64,000 nucleotides of DNA from Bacillota bacterium (GCA_023414355.1 JAEZOB010000024.1:1-64000); one strand, 5' to 3'; counted from the first letter of the stretch, positions 41,165-50,786 are shown. The notes: generated from the sequence alone by a model not told the origin. Made by a program: numbers and translations.

Positions 41165-42415
41165 TTATTTGTCTCTCGCGATGATGGTTCCGTTATGCAT
41201 CACCATAGATAGTTTTGTCAAAGCATCCAAATCTTCCAAGGGATTCTCCTTAACCACAATCAAATCAGCAATTTTACCTTCTTCCAGTGTGCCGATCTGA
41301 TCCTCCATGCCACAGACATAGGCGGCATTCTTCGTTGCAGAGAGGATGATATCCATGTTGGACATTCCTGCAGCCTGCATTGCTTTGATTTCCGTCATGG
41401 GCATTCCATCATCAAAGGTAACAGGGTATCCACCATAATCTGTTCCAAGCGCTATTCTCCCGCCGGCTTGATAGAACAAGGATAAGTTCTGAATTGCTGT
41501 CTGATCCCAGGTAAGGTCATGTTTGTCACTGACCCGCTGCCATAATTCTAAGGTGGGTACCCAGGTCAGCCCTTTCTCTGCAATCTCCATTGCCAAATCC
41601 TCTGTGAGAGGTTCGACCACCATATGCGAGAGCTCATCAACACCCCCGTCTAGTGCAAGACGAAGGTTACGTACAAGTGATATATGGGCAGCCACTCTCT
41701 TATTTCCTTCATGTGCTGTCCTTGTAATGCTTTGTATCATTTCAAGGGATAAAAGTGTCCACTCCTGTCCCTGGAGATCATCTTCAATTGCTATTTTGAT
41801 GACATCCGGATTTCTCTTGAGATATTGTTGTATCATGTCTGCAGCTTCCTCAGGTGTCTCAACATATTCCGCAAATGGCGGAATATAGCCCCCGGCTGTG
41901 GTGATGAATGGTGTAGCAGCAGCGACTCTCGCATGTAGAGAATTCTGGTTAGATACATCACGGGTGCGCGCAAAATCAGAGCTCTTGGACGATGCCAGTT
42001 CTCTTACGGTAGTAACACCGTTCTCCAACCAATGTTGCAGTGCCTGTTCCGAATAGAAGCAGTGTACATGAGTATTAATAAATCCCGGTAATACAGTATA
42101 TCCCTGAAGATCAATTTTTTGATAACCCTCCGGGACGGAGGCCTCATCCCATACAGTAATCTTCTCCAATTTGTCCTGATTAATGAGTAGCATCATATCA
42201 TCTATGGGCTCGGCTCCGGTACCATCAATCAGCAGGAAATTATATAACGCATATTTATTGCTGTCATTACTGCCTTCAGGCCCACTTTCTGACACAAATT
42301 TATCTTCCTCCGGTGTAATTGCCATTTCGGATGCACTATGTGAACCGATACAGGCGTTGCCTGATAGAACAGCTATTATAATGATGGAGATCAAGCTTAT
42401 GGATCGTATTTTCAT
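41165..42415 (-). CDS. Exported metal-dependent amidohydrolase (imidazolonepropionase-like)
   Basis: 416 residues of the amidohydrolase superfamily. The N-terminal hydrophobic segment (ISLISIIIIAVLSGNAC) ends in Cys22, suggesting a lipoprotein, though GNAC is a poor lipobox. The Ser/Asn-rich linker (about 23-52) is followed by DGTGAEPIDDMMLLI, the metal ligands in GFINTHVHCF, a lysine-bearing strand PDVIKIAIEDD, AAHIS, DELSHMV and the metal-binding Asp in LGTDYGG. The C-terminal KNAAYVCGMEDQIGTLEEGKIADLIVV is diagnostic. Likely substrates are cyclic amides, dipeptides or Xaa-Pro peptides. Exported forms are uncommon in Clostridia. Confidence 0.87.
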   Translation of the reverse strand: MKIRSISLISIIIIAVLSGNACIGSHSASEMAITPEEDKFVSESGPEGSNDSNKYALYNFLLIDGTGAEPIDDMMLLINQDKLEKITVWDEASVPEGYQKIDLQGYTVLPGFINTHVHCFYSEQALQHWLENGVTTVRELASSKSSDFARTRDVSNQNSLHARVAAATPFITTAGGYIPPFAEYVETPEEAADMIQQYLKRNPDVIKIAIEDDLQGQEWTLLSLEMIQSITRTAHEGNKRVAAHISLVRNLRLALDGGVDELSHMVVEPLTEDLAMEIAEKGLTWVPTLELWQRVSDKHDLTWDQTAIQNLSLFYQAGGRIALGTDYGGYPVTFDDGMPMTEIKAMQAAGMSNMDIILSATKNAAYVCGMEDQIGTLEEGKIADLIVVKENPLEDLDALTKLSMVMHNGTIIARDK

Positions 42416-42560
42416 AAATCCTCCTCAGAATATTTGACTTCAGCCCAGCCTGCTTCATCGATAACCGAGAAGTGATTTTTTATTCCAATCTCTCTCTGTT
42501 GCTGATGGGTAAATTTTACTGCTTTTTGGAAGAAACTGCAATACCCATATAGCGCAAGTA

Positions 42561-43031
42561 TCATAAAAATCGCTTTTGATAAAATTCCCGGACTTTTTTT
42601 GTGAAGCCGTAATCGATAATCACAGGAATATCATTAACAATACCCCAACTACTGAGACGATATAAATCGGGGGTTAATAAATCATATTTATCAAGTACAC
42701 GTCGAAATTCATAGAGTGAAAATAGTTGTCTGTTATTTTTGACATGATAATAATTCCATACCTCACCAAAGGAGTTCATGTGCCGGGCTTTTTCCATAAC
42801 CAGTAAGCTGAAATCCTCCGAATGTGCTGACACTTTCGCAAAAATCCTACCATCCTGTGTATCTGAAATCAGATGTTCGGCCTTGTTCTGCTCGATTCCT
42901 TTATTGTTTTTGGCAGCTTTCACGACATAACCATTGTCCAGATCATAGACAGCTCTTCCTGTTCCTGATCCGATCAGTGGATAAACCTTTAATCTGATGT
43001 TACTTCTGATGGTTTCAAAGTTAATATCCAT
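42561..43031 (-). CDS. Small unknown protein with protein-kinase-like signatures
   Basis: 156 residues, no TM. Near the N-terminus IGSGTGRAVYDLDNGYVVKAAKN resembles a glycine-rich loop followed by the beta3 VVK lysine. LLVMEKARHM could be the hinge, and the C-terminal third has NDIPVIIDYGFTKKV, which recalls a D-Y-G in place of DFG. The catalytic-loop HxD is not visible, and the protein is half the size of a kinase. It may be a truncated, non-catalytic or phage-type kinase-fold protein. I know of no named family for it. Confidence 0.62.
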   Translation of the reverse strand: MDINFETIRSNIRLKVYPLIGSGTGRAVYDLDNGYVVKAAKNNKGIEQNKAEHLISDTQDGRIFAKVSAHSEDFSLLVMEKARHMNSFGEVWNYYHVKNNRQLFSLYEFRRVLDKYDLLTPDLYRLSSWGIVNDIPVIIDYGFTKKVREFYQKRFL

Positions 43032-43186
43032 AGCATACCCGTCATTGTACGTTACACTATCATATTATTATCTGTATTCAAAATTTGTTAAACAGTAAAT
43101 GGCAATTTATCGGGAAAGCGATATGGAAGAATACGATGATCTCTTATACCTTTCGAAGAGGATGTTTTTAATAGATTTCATTACCT

Positions 43187-43570
43187 TCATTGTGAGTGAT
43201 TGATATATTTCATAGCTTCATCAATTGTCCGGAATCTCATGATAGGGATATTGGAGATGACTTCCTTTCTGGCTTCTGCTTCAACTCTCTTTGCCTGCAT
43301 CTTGGTTACTGTTCGATTACCATATACAACAGCAATCTTTTTTGCCCATTCAAGTACCAGTATCAAAGCTTTTTGAGTAACCTCCAAACATTCTTGAGAA
43401 AATGGATCCAGTCTCTGCTCTAAAAACAACATGGAATATTGTCTACGATCAAGTTTATAAATTAAGTTACTTAAGTCAGCGAGACCTTTTTTGATTTCCT
43501 CTAATGAAATAGATCCCGATGCTTCAATAAAAATTATTTTTTTAATTACGTCTAAGTTAATGCGATACAA
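43187..43570 (-). CDS. Unknown protein, SpoIIAA/STAS-like
   Basis: 127 residues. The alternating strands and helices (VIKKIIFIEASGSISLEEIKKGLADL, YSMLFLEQRLDPFSQ, WAKKIAVVYG) followed by a C-terminal IMRFRTIDEAMKYI give the STAS/SpoIIAA-like layout. Such proteins are common in environmental bacteria without an assigned role. The likely start is TTG 43570 with SD GGGAGTG 8 bp upstream. No partner kinase or sigma factor is adjacent. Confidence 0.6.
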   Translation of the reverse strand: MYRINLDVIKKIIFIEASGSISLEEIKKGLADLSNLIYKLDRRQYSMLFLEQRLDPFSQECLEVTQKALILVLEWAKKIAVVYGNRTVTKMQAKRVEAEARKEVISNIPIMRFRTIDEAMKYINHSQ

Positions 43571-44008
43571 TTAATATCACTCCCAAATACTATAGAATTT
43601 TCTTTTGCAAAATGTTTAAATTTGCTTTTCTAAATAAACGCATCAGTAGTGGAGGGTTAAGAGGACATAGTGAATCACTGTAAAGAAAAGATAAGGTTAT
43701 AGAAGGATTTTGCATCCACTCCCTTATACAGTCAAAATCAAATATTCCTGATTTACCACTGGGTTAAGGAACAGGTGAAGTTATAATAAATTCCCTAAGA
43801 CATGTAAAAGCATAGCATTTTATGGAAAAAAATGCAAGAATATATCGAAAAAAAATTTAAGTATTATTGTTTTGGCGGGTGGTGAATTTTTACTTATATA
43901 ACATCTGATTTAATGAGAGTAGGGATGGAAGGATAGAATACCGATCAGGGTAGGCTATTCAGGCTGAATTAAAGTAGAATTAGAAGCATTAGAATATAGG
44001 TTGATTTG
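43571..44008. other. Non-coding gap before the DUF975 gene
   Basis: AT-rich intergenic DNA of about 440 bp. No reading frame with a ribosome binding site, no RNA gene signature and no repeat shared with the rest of the window could be seen. Confidence 0.5.
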
Positions 44009-44054
44009 TTGAAAAAACTGCAAAATCCTGTTATGATAATATTGTCATAACAGG
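44009..44054 (+). promoter_or_regulatory. Promoter with palindromic operator before the DUF975 gene
   Basis: TTGAAA (44009-44014), 17 bp, TATGAT (44032-44037). A perfect 10-bp inverted repeat CCTGTTATGA-N8-TCATAACAGG (44027-44054) covers the -10 and the start-site region. The layout implies control by a dimeric repressor not encoded nearby. Confidence 0.75.
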
Positions 44055-44089
44055 AATAAAATATATCATAATTGTGGGAGGTAAGAAAG

Positions 44090-44836
44090 ATGTTATATGC
44101 AGCAGACTTTCGAAAGATTGCCAGAGATGCCTTAAATGGTAAGTGGGCGTTAGCAGTCGTAACCGGCTTTATCGCAACATTACTGGGAGGAGTAGCCTAT
44201 GGTGGAGGCGGCGGAGGCGGCAGAAGTAACCAGGGCTCCGGCCGTGGAATGTGGAATTCATTGGTTGATTTATGGGATACAGGAATAGGAAGAGCAATTA
44301 TCCTTTTCTTTATCGGGTTCGCATCCATCTTTCTTATTTGGGGAATTGTCACCTTCATCATCGGAGGAGCCATAGAATTAGGATACTGCAGATTTAACAA
44401 GAATCTGATCAAGGGTATGAACCCTCAGCTCCAGGATATTTTTGCTGACATGAATTTATTCGGAAAGGCTCTTGGACTTAGAATTGTTACTACAGTCCTT
44501 ATCTTCCTTTGGACCTTGCTCTTTATCATTCCGGGCATTATCGCGGCATTCCGCTATTCCATGGCCTTCTACATCATGGATGACGATCCGAATGTCGGCA
44601 TCATGGAAGCGATTGAGCGTTCCAAGGAAATGATGCGTGGAAATAAAGGACGTTTATTCTGCCTGGAGATCAGCTTTATTGGATGGGCACTTCTTTGTAT
44701 TTTAACCTGTGGCATTGGTTTCTTCTTCCTACAGCCCTATGCTCAGGCTGCAACAGCAGCATTCTATCTGGAAGTATCGGGTCAGAGACAGACACCTCAG
44801 GCAGGGCCGATTTACGACCAGCCTATGAATCAGTAA
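44090..44836 (+). CDS. DUF975-family integral membrane protein
   Basis: 248 residues of the DUF975 family: AADFRKIARDALNGKWALAVVTGFI at the N-terminus, a glycine-rich loop (GGGGGGRSNQGSG), ELGYCRFNKNLIKG, FRYSMAFYIMDDDPNVGIMEAIERSKEMMRGNK (the diagnostic segment), then further TM helices and LQPYAQAATAAFYLEV. About five TM segments. Members cluster with stress or surface genes in Firmicutes but their function is unknown. GGGAGG (44075-44080) gives ATG 44090. Confidence 0.92.
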   Translation: MLYAADFRKIARDALNGKWALAVVTGFIATLLGGVAYGGGGGGGRSNQGSGRGMWNSLVDLWDTGIGRAIILFFIGFASIFLIWGIVTFIIGGAIELGYCRFNKNLIKGMNPQLQDIFADMNLFGKALGLRIVTTVLIFLWTLLFIIPGIIAAFRYSMAFYIMDDDPNVGIMEAIERSKEMMRGNKGRLFCLEISFIGWALLCILTCGIGFFFLQPYAQAATAAFYLEVSGQRQTPQAGPIYDQPMNQ

Positions 44837-44964
44837 TGTTATTTGGGTGAAGTATGGAATAGTAACGAAAACAGTTTCGAAAAGCAGTGAAACGCTTGAT
44901 TCCAAGTCATTGCTATGGTATTCTGAATTTAATCATAAAAGCAAATTGCATTTTGAGAGAATAT

Positions 44965-45010
44965 GGGGGAACCGACTTATTACTTAAGCGAGGTATCCCC
45001 CTTTTATATT
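44965..45010 (+). terminator. Terminator-like hairpin in the MATE leader
   Basis: GGGGGA-ACC pairs with GGT-A-TCCCCC around an 18-nt loop, then CTTTTATATTT. It ends the DUF975 transcript or acts as an attenuator, as the MATE start codon lies only 30 nt downstream. Confidence 0.75.
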
Positions 45011-45039
45011 TACCAAATTCAGTACATAGAGGCGATGAA

Positions 45040-46368
45040 ATGTTTTCCAGAAAAGATTTAATGAAGCTGATTATTCCGTTGATTATTGAACAGCTGTTAT
45101 CCGTGACAGTCGGTATGGCAGACGGTATGATGGTATCCAGGGTTGGAGCTGAAGCTGCAGTATCCGGAGTATCCTTAGTGGATACAATCAATATTCTATT
45201 AATTGGTCTGTTTGGAGCCCTGGCAACGGGTGGAGCAGTGGTATCCGCTCAGTTTCTAGGCAGAAAAGAGGATAAATTCGCCTGCAAGGCAGGAGAGCAG
45301 CTGATTATGGCAGTACTGGCACTTTCTCTGTTTATTATGGCTGTGGCATTACTCTTTTCCAAGGGAATATTATCTCTGTTATTTGGCGAGGTTAGTACTG
45401 ATGTTATGGCAAATGCCCGCATCTTCTTCTTTTATTCGGCTTTATCTTATCCCTTCATTGCCTTATATAATGCTTGTGCGGCATTGTTTCGTTCCATGGG
45501 TAATTCCAAGGTTTCTATGCTGGTATCAGGTATGATGAATATTATAAACGTTCTTGGAAATGCAATTCTCTTATTTGGGTTAGATATGGGAGTGGCAGGC
45601 TCTGCAATTGCGACCCTGATCGCCAGGATTACAGCAGCCTTAACCATGTGTCTGTTATTAATGAATAAAAAGCATCCTATCCATATTGAAAAGCTCGGAG
45701 GCTTTCGTCCCGATCCGATTATGATACGAAGAATCCTGCAGATCGGAGTACCGGGCGGACTGGAGAACAGTGTCTTCCAGATTGGAAAAATCCTGGTTCA
45801 GGGTATGATCGCAGGTCTTGGTACCTCAGCCATCACTGCCAATGCGGTGGCCAATAACATCGGCGGCTTTGGAGTCCTTCCGGGTTCTGCCATAGGGTTG
45901 GCTTTAATTACAGTTGTCGGACGATGTGTCGGTGCAGGTGATTATGATGGAGTGAAGAAATATACCTTTAAGCTCATGAGATTTGCTTATGTCTTTATGG
46001 CAGTCATCAATATTCTCATTCTTTGTCTGCTTCCGGTCATACTGTGGCTGTATCAGCTGTCGGATGAAACTGCCGCCATCACCAGAAGCCTTATGATTTA
46101 TCACTGTATTCTGGCCACTCTGATCTGGCCGGTATCCTTTTCTCTACCGAATGCACTGAGGGCTGCCAATGATGTGAAGTTCACAATGTGGGTTTCCATG
46201 ATTTCCATGTGGCTCTGGAGAATTGGTTTCAGCTACATCCTTGCAATCGTTCTTCATGTTGGTGTACTCGGTGTCTGGATTGCCATGACGATTGACTGGC
46301 TGTTCCGTGCAATCTTTTTTGTGACCCGCTTTCTTAAGGCAAAATACAGGAAAATATCCCTGATATAA
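45040..46368 (+). CDS. MATE-family efflux transporter
   Basis: 442 residues with 12 TM helices in two bundles, the pattern of Na+- or H+-coupled multidrug and toxin extrusion proteins. DLMKLIIPLIIEQLLSVTVGMADGMMVSRVG at the start and the conserved ALATGGAVVSAQFLGRKE and AANAVANNIGG-like blocks (here TANAVANNIGGFGVLPGSAIG) identify it. The frame is open for 51 codons upstream, but AGAGGCG and alignment with the family favour ATG 45040. The upstream hairpin may regulate it. Substrate unknown. Confidence 0.93.
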   Translation: MFSRKDLMKLIIPLIIEQLLSVTVGMADGMMVSRVGAEAAVSGVSLVDTINILLIGLFGALATGGAVVSAQFLGRKEDKFACKAGEQLIMAVLALSLFIMAVALLFSKGILSLLFGEVSTDVMANARIFFFYSALSYPFIALYNACAALFRSMGNSKVSMLVSGMMNIINVLGNAILLFGLDMGVAGSAIATLIARITAALTMCLLLMNKKHPIHIEKLGGFRPDPIMIRRILQIGVPGGLENSVFQIGKILVQGMIAGLGTSAITANAVANNIGGFGVLPGSAIGLALITVVGRCVGAGDYDGVKKYTFKLMRFAYVFMAVINILILCLLPVILWLYQLSDETAAITRSLMIYHCILATLIWPVSFSLPNALRAANDVKFTMWVSMISMWLWRIGFSYILAIVLHVGVLGVWIAMTIDWLFRAIFFVTRFLKAKYRKISLI

Positions 46369-46395
46369 TGTCGAACTGAATAAATCAAAATACCT

Positions 46396-46436
46396 GGAGG
46401 GGACTGTTGAGAATTCTTAACAGTTCCTTCTTTTTG
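46396..46436 (+). terminator. Rho-independent terminator after the MATE gene
   Basis: GGGGACTGTTGAG-AATT-CTTAACAGTTCCTT with a TTCTTTTTG tail. Confidence 0.75.
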
Positions 46437-46606
46437 CCTTTTTCTGACTTTGCCTGTAATGAGAGCATGGTTATAGCTGTCAACAGTGCTATAAATTACT
46501 AAATAAATTTTAAACTTCTCCATATTTATTACACATTTCACCCGTATAATAAGTTTGTAACATTATTAATAAATTTGTAACAAAATATTCCATAACTGGG
46601 GGTTCA

Positions 46607-47779
46607 ATGTTAAATAAACAAAAACTTATTACATATTGCTTAGTCACTTCTTTTGTCTTATTCGGTAAGATGACAGTCGCAAAAGCAGAAGAGATGCCGG
46701 TGGCAGGGATCAATGTGGTGCTGAATGAATATTTAAGTAATAACATAAACGGTGAAGCCGATATTATTCATTATTTACCTCGGGCAGATAAGATTGCCTT
46801 TGCACAGATAACAAACTATGCGAATATTAGAAATGTAGCCGGAGAAGAGGGAGAAATCATCGGTAAGTTATATAATAATTCTGCAGCAACCATACTGGAC
46901 CAAACGGATGATTGGTATAAGATCAAATCGGGTTCGGTTACAGGATACATAAAGAAGGATTTTCTGGTTACAGGAGAAAAAGCAGAGGAACTGGCTAAGG
47001 AGCTGGGAACCAGAATAGCTGTCGTTACGACGACAACTCTAAAGGTACGGGAAGAGGCAAATCAGGAATCGTCCGTATTGACACTTCTCCCGATCGGAGA
47101 TGAGCTTTTCGTGGAGGAAGAGACCGGCGATTGGGTGAAGGTGTTATACGATGGAGATAAAGCAGGTTATGTTTCGCGCGATTATGTAGAAGTAGTAACA
47201 GAATATGAGGAAGCAGTATCTATCGAGGAGGAGCAGCAGCGGCTTGAGGCAGAACAGGCTGCCGAGGATGCTGAACAAATTCGAGTAGCAGAGCAGACTG
47301 CAGAGAATGCAGAGAGGGTAAGGCTTGCTGAACAGGCAGCTGAAGAAGCCGAAAGAGCAGGACTCAAGGAGAGCAAAGAGCAGAAGGTTACCACATTTGC
47401 TTCGTTGAATCAGAATTCTGTTAGAAATAATATCGTGAACTATGCACTTAAATTCTTGGGGAATCCTTATGTATGGGGCGGAACCAGCCTGACTCAAGGA
47501 GCCGACTGTTCCGGGTTCACTCAATCAGTGTTCAGGGACAATGGGATCAGTATTCCAAGAACGTCAAGGTCCCAGGCGGCCAGTGGAAAGAGGATTTCTA
47601 TCAGTGAGATGCAGCCGGGAGACTTGATTTTCTATGATAAGGATGACTATATTAATCATGTGGCCATTTATATTGGTAACGGTAAAGTAATTAGTGCCAG
47701 CAGCCCTAAAGCAGGAATACGAATATCGACTTATAATTACAGACAACCATATCGTGTGGTCAGCTATATAGACGAATGA
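46607..47779 (+). CDS. Secreted SH3-NlpC/P60 peptidoglycan hydrolase
   Basis: 390 residues. A signal peptide (YCLVTSFVLFGKMTVAKAEE, cleavage near 28) is followed by two bacterial SH3 domains (about 65-125, NYANIRNVAGEEGEIIGKLY; about 135-195, LKVREEANQESSVLTLLP), a Glu/Ala-rich coiled coil (about 200-265) and a C-terminal NlpC/P60 endopeptidase domain. The catalytic Cys is in GADCSGF, the His in YINHVAIYIG, and a polar third residue follows. It would cleave D-Glu-diaminopimelate bonds in wall peptides. The start follows GGGGG 8 nt before ATG. It is unlinked to other cell-wall genes here. Confidence 0.95.
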   Translation: MLNKQKLITYCLVTSFVLFGKMTVAKAEEMPVAGINVVLNEYLSNNINGEADIIHYLPRADKIAFAQITNYANIRNVAGEEGEIIGKLYNNSAATILDQTDDWYKIKSGSVTGYIKKDFLVTGEKAEELAKELGTRIAVVTTTTLKVREEANQESSVLTLLPIGDELFVEEETGDWVKVLYDGDKAGYVSRDYVEVVTEYEEAVSIEEEQQRLEAEQAAEDAEQIRVAEQTAENAERVRLAEQAAEEAERAGLKESKEQKVTTFASLNQNSVRNNIVNYALKFLGNPYVWGGTSLTQGADCSGFTQSVFRDNGISIPRTSRSQAASGKRISISEMQPGDLIFYDKDDYINHVAIYIGNGKVISASSPKAGIRISTYNYRQPYRVVSYIDE

Positions 47780-47940
47780 TTTTAGAAACAGAATAAAAAG
47801 CGACAAAGAGAAAGAACAGGATTTCCAGTTGAAATATATGATGAAGGCGGGCATGGCTTTTTCGTGTATGATCAATCGGAAAACCGGGTCTTTCTCTTCT
47901 TTGATTATAATTTGACCTTTGGATGAGTTTAAAAATGTAG

Positions 47941-48000
47941 TTGCAATTTTTACATAGTTGGAATATAATGATAACAAACAGTTGAACAATTACTCAACTG
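47941..48000 (+). promoter_or_regulatory. Promoter and ArsR-type operator of the cad operon
   Basis: TTGCAA (47941-47946), 17 bp, TATAAT (47964-47969). Just downstream (47979-48000) CAGTTGAACAATTACTCAACTG is a 22-bp imperfect palindrome (18 of 22 symmetric), the form recognised by ArsR/SmtB repressors. Binding by the downstream CadC-like protein would block transcription until metal appears. Confidence 0.8.
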
Positions 48001-48082
48001 AACAACCATGTAAACGGACCGTTATGCAAAACTATGATAGAACAAACCTATTATAAATCGGTTGGGAAAGGAAGCTAAAAAT

Positions 48083-48448
48083 ATGGAACAGGAAAATAAA
48101 TCTGCGGTTTGCGATTGTGATGTAATACATGCAGAAGTTGTGGATAAGGTTCGAGGACATCTCCCTGAGGATGAGATACTTTATGATTTGGCGGATTTCT
48201 TTAAGATATTCGGTGATAGTACCAGAATAAAGATATTATGGGCACTTGATCGGGAGGAGATGTGCGTTTGTGATTTGGCAGTATTATTGAATATGACTAA
48301 ATCAGCAATTTCCCATCAGTTGAAGACACTGAGACAGGAAAAGCTGGTAAAGTATCGTCGGGATGGTAAGACTGCACTGTATTCTCTTCTGGATGAGCAT
48401 GTGAAGAATATTCTGGAGATTGGGCTGGAACATATCGAAGAAAGGTAA
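48083..48448 (+). CDS. cadC: ArsR/SmtB-family metal-responsive repressor (CadC-like)
   Basis: 121 residues. The winged-helix core includes LADFFKIFGDSTRIKILWALDREEMCVCDLAVLLNMTKSAISHQLKTLRQEKLVKYRRDGKTALYSL. Metal-site cysteines are present as in CadC: an N-terminal pair in VCDCDVIH and a pair in CVC at the alpha3 position, so Cd/Pb/Zn/Bi sensing is likely. AAAGGAAG precedes ATG 48083. It represses itself and cadA through the palindrome at 47979. The cadA start is 40 bp after its stop codon. Confidence 0.92.
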   Translation: MEQENKSAVCDCDVIHAEVVDKVRGHLPEDEILYDLADFFKIFGDSTRIKILWALDREEMCVCDLAVLLNMTKSAISHQLKTLRQEKLVKYRRDGKTALYSLLDEHVKNILEIGLEHIEER

Positions 48449-48488
48449 CCAAATAATGCCACTGACAGGTGGCGGATCGGAGCGGATT

Positions 48489-50615
48489 ATGAGTAAAAAG
48501 GAATATACACTGGACGGATTATGCTGCGCAAACTGTGCAGCAAAAATCGAGGAAGAGGTCGGGGCATTGGCTGAAGTGACCGAAGCGAATGTTAATCTGA
48601 TGAATAGTACATTAAGTGTTACTCTGGAGAGGACGGAGAACGAAAACCTGACAGAGCTTGTGAAGAAGATCGTTGCTGCCCATGAACCTTCTGTGAAGGT
48701 GATTGAACATTCGAAAAAGAATTCTATGAGTAAGGGGGAACCGGAGGAGCATGACCATGGTGACTTTGCCGGAGAGATGAAATCCTACCTTCTTCGTCTG
48801 GGAGCTTCACTACTGATTGCAGTAGTATTTTCTGTCCTTAAGGTCTCCGTGATCATCGAGACAATTGCATTTATCGCCGCATATCTGCTGGCGGGCTATG
48901 AGGTTCTTCTGTCAGCAGTTAAGAATATTCTGAAAGGGAAAGTATTTGATGAGCATTTCCTGATGGGAGTGGCTTCTCTGGGAGCTTTTCTGATCGGTGA
49001 TCAGGTGGAAGCAATCTCGGTTCTTGTTTTTTATGGAATCGGGGAATTATTGCAGGACCTGGCTGTGGCCAGATCAAAGAAGAATATTACCGGGCTGATG
49101 GATATCCGTCCGGATTATGCGAATATACTCCGTGAGAATGAGTTGATCACGGTAGCACCGGAGGAAGTGGAGCCGGGAGACAGAATCGTAATAAAGCCGG
49201 GAGAAAGAATACCTTTGGACGGCGTTGTACAAAAGGGCAACAGTTTCATCGATACCAGAGCACTGACAGGTGAGAGCATACCCAGAGAGGTATTACCGGG
49301 AGATACTGTATTATCAGGAACAATCAATACCAGCGGATTGCTTGAAGTTGAAGTAACCAAATCCTTTGAAGAGGCAACTGTGAACAGAATAATGGAGTTA
49401 GTTCAGAATGCCGGAAGCAAGAAAGCACAAAGTGAGAAATTTATCACAAAGTTTGCAAGATATTATACGCCGGCTGTTGTGTATGCCGCTGTAGCTGTTG
49501 CAGTTCTTCCTCCGTTGCTTGGTTTTGGTTCTTTTACCGTGTGGATTTATCGGGCCTTAAGTTTCCTGATCATATCCTGTCCCTGTGCTTTGGTTATCTC
49601 AATTCCGCTCAGCTTCTTCGGAGGGATCGGTGGTGGTGCAAAACAGGGTATCCTGGTAAAGGGAGGAAATTATCTGGATGCTCTTCAGAAGGTGGATACG
49701 GTAGTATTTGATAAAACAGGTACTCTGACAAAGGGGGTATTCCGTGTTGCAAAGGTAAGTACTGCTGACGGAGTCTCTAGGGAGGAATTACTCCGGTTGG
49801 CTGCTGTAGCCGAGAAACATTCCCTTCATCCGATTGCCCAGTCAATCTCTGAGTTTTGTAATCAGAATAATATTGCTGATACAGAAGAAGCTTTGCAAAT
49901 CAATGAACTTGCCGGACATGGTATAATTGCCGCGATGAAGGAAGGAACAATTTATGCAGGAAACGATAAACTGATGCAAAAATACGGGATTACTGTGCAA
50001 GGAACAGAGATTTCCGGAAGTATCGTTCATGTGGCTTTGAATCAGAACTACTTAGGTTATATCCAAATTAAGGATGAACTGAAATCCGGTGTCAGGGAGA
50101 CGATCTCTCTGCTGAAACAGCTGGGAGTCAGGAAGACGGTTATGTTAACCGGGGACCACGAGGTTGCGGCTAGGGAGATTGCTGAACAGAGTGGTGTGGA
50201 TGAGTATCGGGCAGAGCTGCTTCCGCAGGACAAGGTCACATGGTTTGATAAATACAAAGCAGAGATGACGGATAGTGGCAGAATCGTTTTCGTCGGAGAT
50301 GGTATCAACGATGCACCTGTGCTTGCCGGAGCAGATATCGGCATTGCTATGGGCGGTGTCGGTTCGGATGCCGCCATCGAAGCAGCGGATGTCGTAATCA
50401 TGAATGATGATATCAGTAAGCTTACTACTACAATTCGAATAGCACGAAAGACGAAACGGATTGTACTACAGAATATTGTATTTGCGCTCGGTGTAAAAAT
50501 TCTGATCATGCTGCTGGCATTTATGGGAATTACCTCGATCTGGTTTGCAATCTTTGCAGACGTCGGTGTAGCTTTGATTGCCCTGTTGAATGCTGTACGA
50601 GCAATGCGGATCTGA
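48489..50615 (+). CDS. cadA: Cd2+/Zn2+/Pb2+-exporting P1B-type ATPase
   Basis: 708 residues. An N-terminal heavy-metal domain (DGLCCANCAAKIEEEVG) and a short His-rich stretch (EEHDHGDF) precede 8 TM helices. Catalytic motifs are in order: TGES, CPCALVIS in the metal-transport helix (P1B-2 type), DKTGTLTKG with the phosphorylated Asp, the HP motif in HSLHPIAQ, and GDGINDAPVLAGADIGIAMG. It pumps Cd, Zn or Pb out of the cell. ATG 48489 follows GATCGGAG; the frame is open further upstream. Coexpressed with cadC. Confidence 0.96.
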   Translation: MSKKEYTLDGLCCANCAAKIEEEVGALAEVTEANVNLMNSTLSVTLERTENENLTELVKKIVAAHEPSVKVIEHSKKNSMSKGEPEEHDHGDFAGEMKSYLLRLGASLLIAVVFSVLKVSVIIETIAFIAAYLLAGYEVLLSAVKNILKGKVFDEHFLMGVASLGAFLIGDQVEAISVLVFYGIGELLQDLAVARSKKNITGLMDIRPDYANILRENELITVAPEEVEPGDRIVIKPGERIPLDGVVQKGNSFIDTRALTGESIPREVLPGDTVLSGTINTSGLLEVEVTKSFEEATVNRIMELVQNAGSKKAQSEKFITKFARYYTPAVVYAAVAVAVLPPLLGFGSFTVWIYRALSFLIISCPCALVISIPLSFFGGIGGGAKQGILVKGGNYLDALQKVDTVVFDKTGTLTKGVFRVAKVSTADGVSREELLRLAAVAEKHSLHPIAQSISEFCNQNNIADTEEALQINELAGHGIIAAMKEGTIYAGNDKLMQKYGITVQGTEISGSIVHVALNQNYLGYIQIKDELKSGVRETISLLKQLGVRKTVMLTGDHEVAAREIAEQSGVDEYRAELLPQDKVTWFDKYKAEMTDSGRIVFVGDGINDAPVLAGADIGIAMGGVGSDAAIEAADVVIMNDDISKLTTTIRIARKTKRIVLQNIVFALGVKILIMLLAFMGITSIWFAIFADVGVALIALLNAVRAMRI

Positions 50616-50624
50616 TGATATAGA

Positions 50625-50662
50625 AGGAATATTGGACCAGTTTTGGCTGATATTCCTTTTTT
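50625..50662 (+). terminator. Rho-independent terminator after cadA
   Basis: AGGAATATTGG...TGATATTCCT followed by TTTTTTA; the outer GGAATAT/ATATTCC stem is perfect. Confidence 0.75.
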
Positions 50663-50786
50663 ATATATAGAAAATGACACATAAGTGCCAAAAATTACAT
50701 CTATTATTATTGGTAAAGGAACTAATATAAACCAATCTATTTACCGATATATTCTATATCGAAAAGGGCAATTAGGAGGTTGTGAC

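Noticed and set aside
44837..45039. Riboswitch upstream of the MATE gene
   Set aside because: A terminator-like hairpin is present, but no conserved aptamer core could be recognised by eye, so only a hairpin is reported.
50057..50680. 207-codon minus-strand frame over the 3' end of cadA
   Set aside because: Long but antisense to the P-type ATPase core motifs; composition is typical of a shadow frame.
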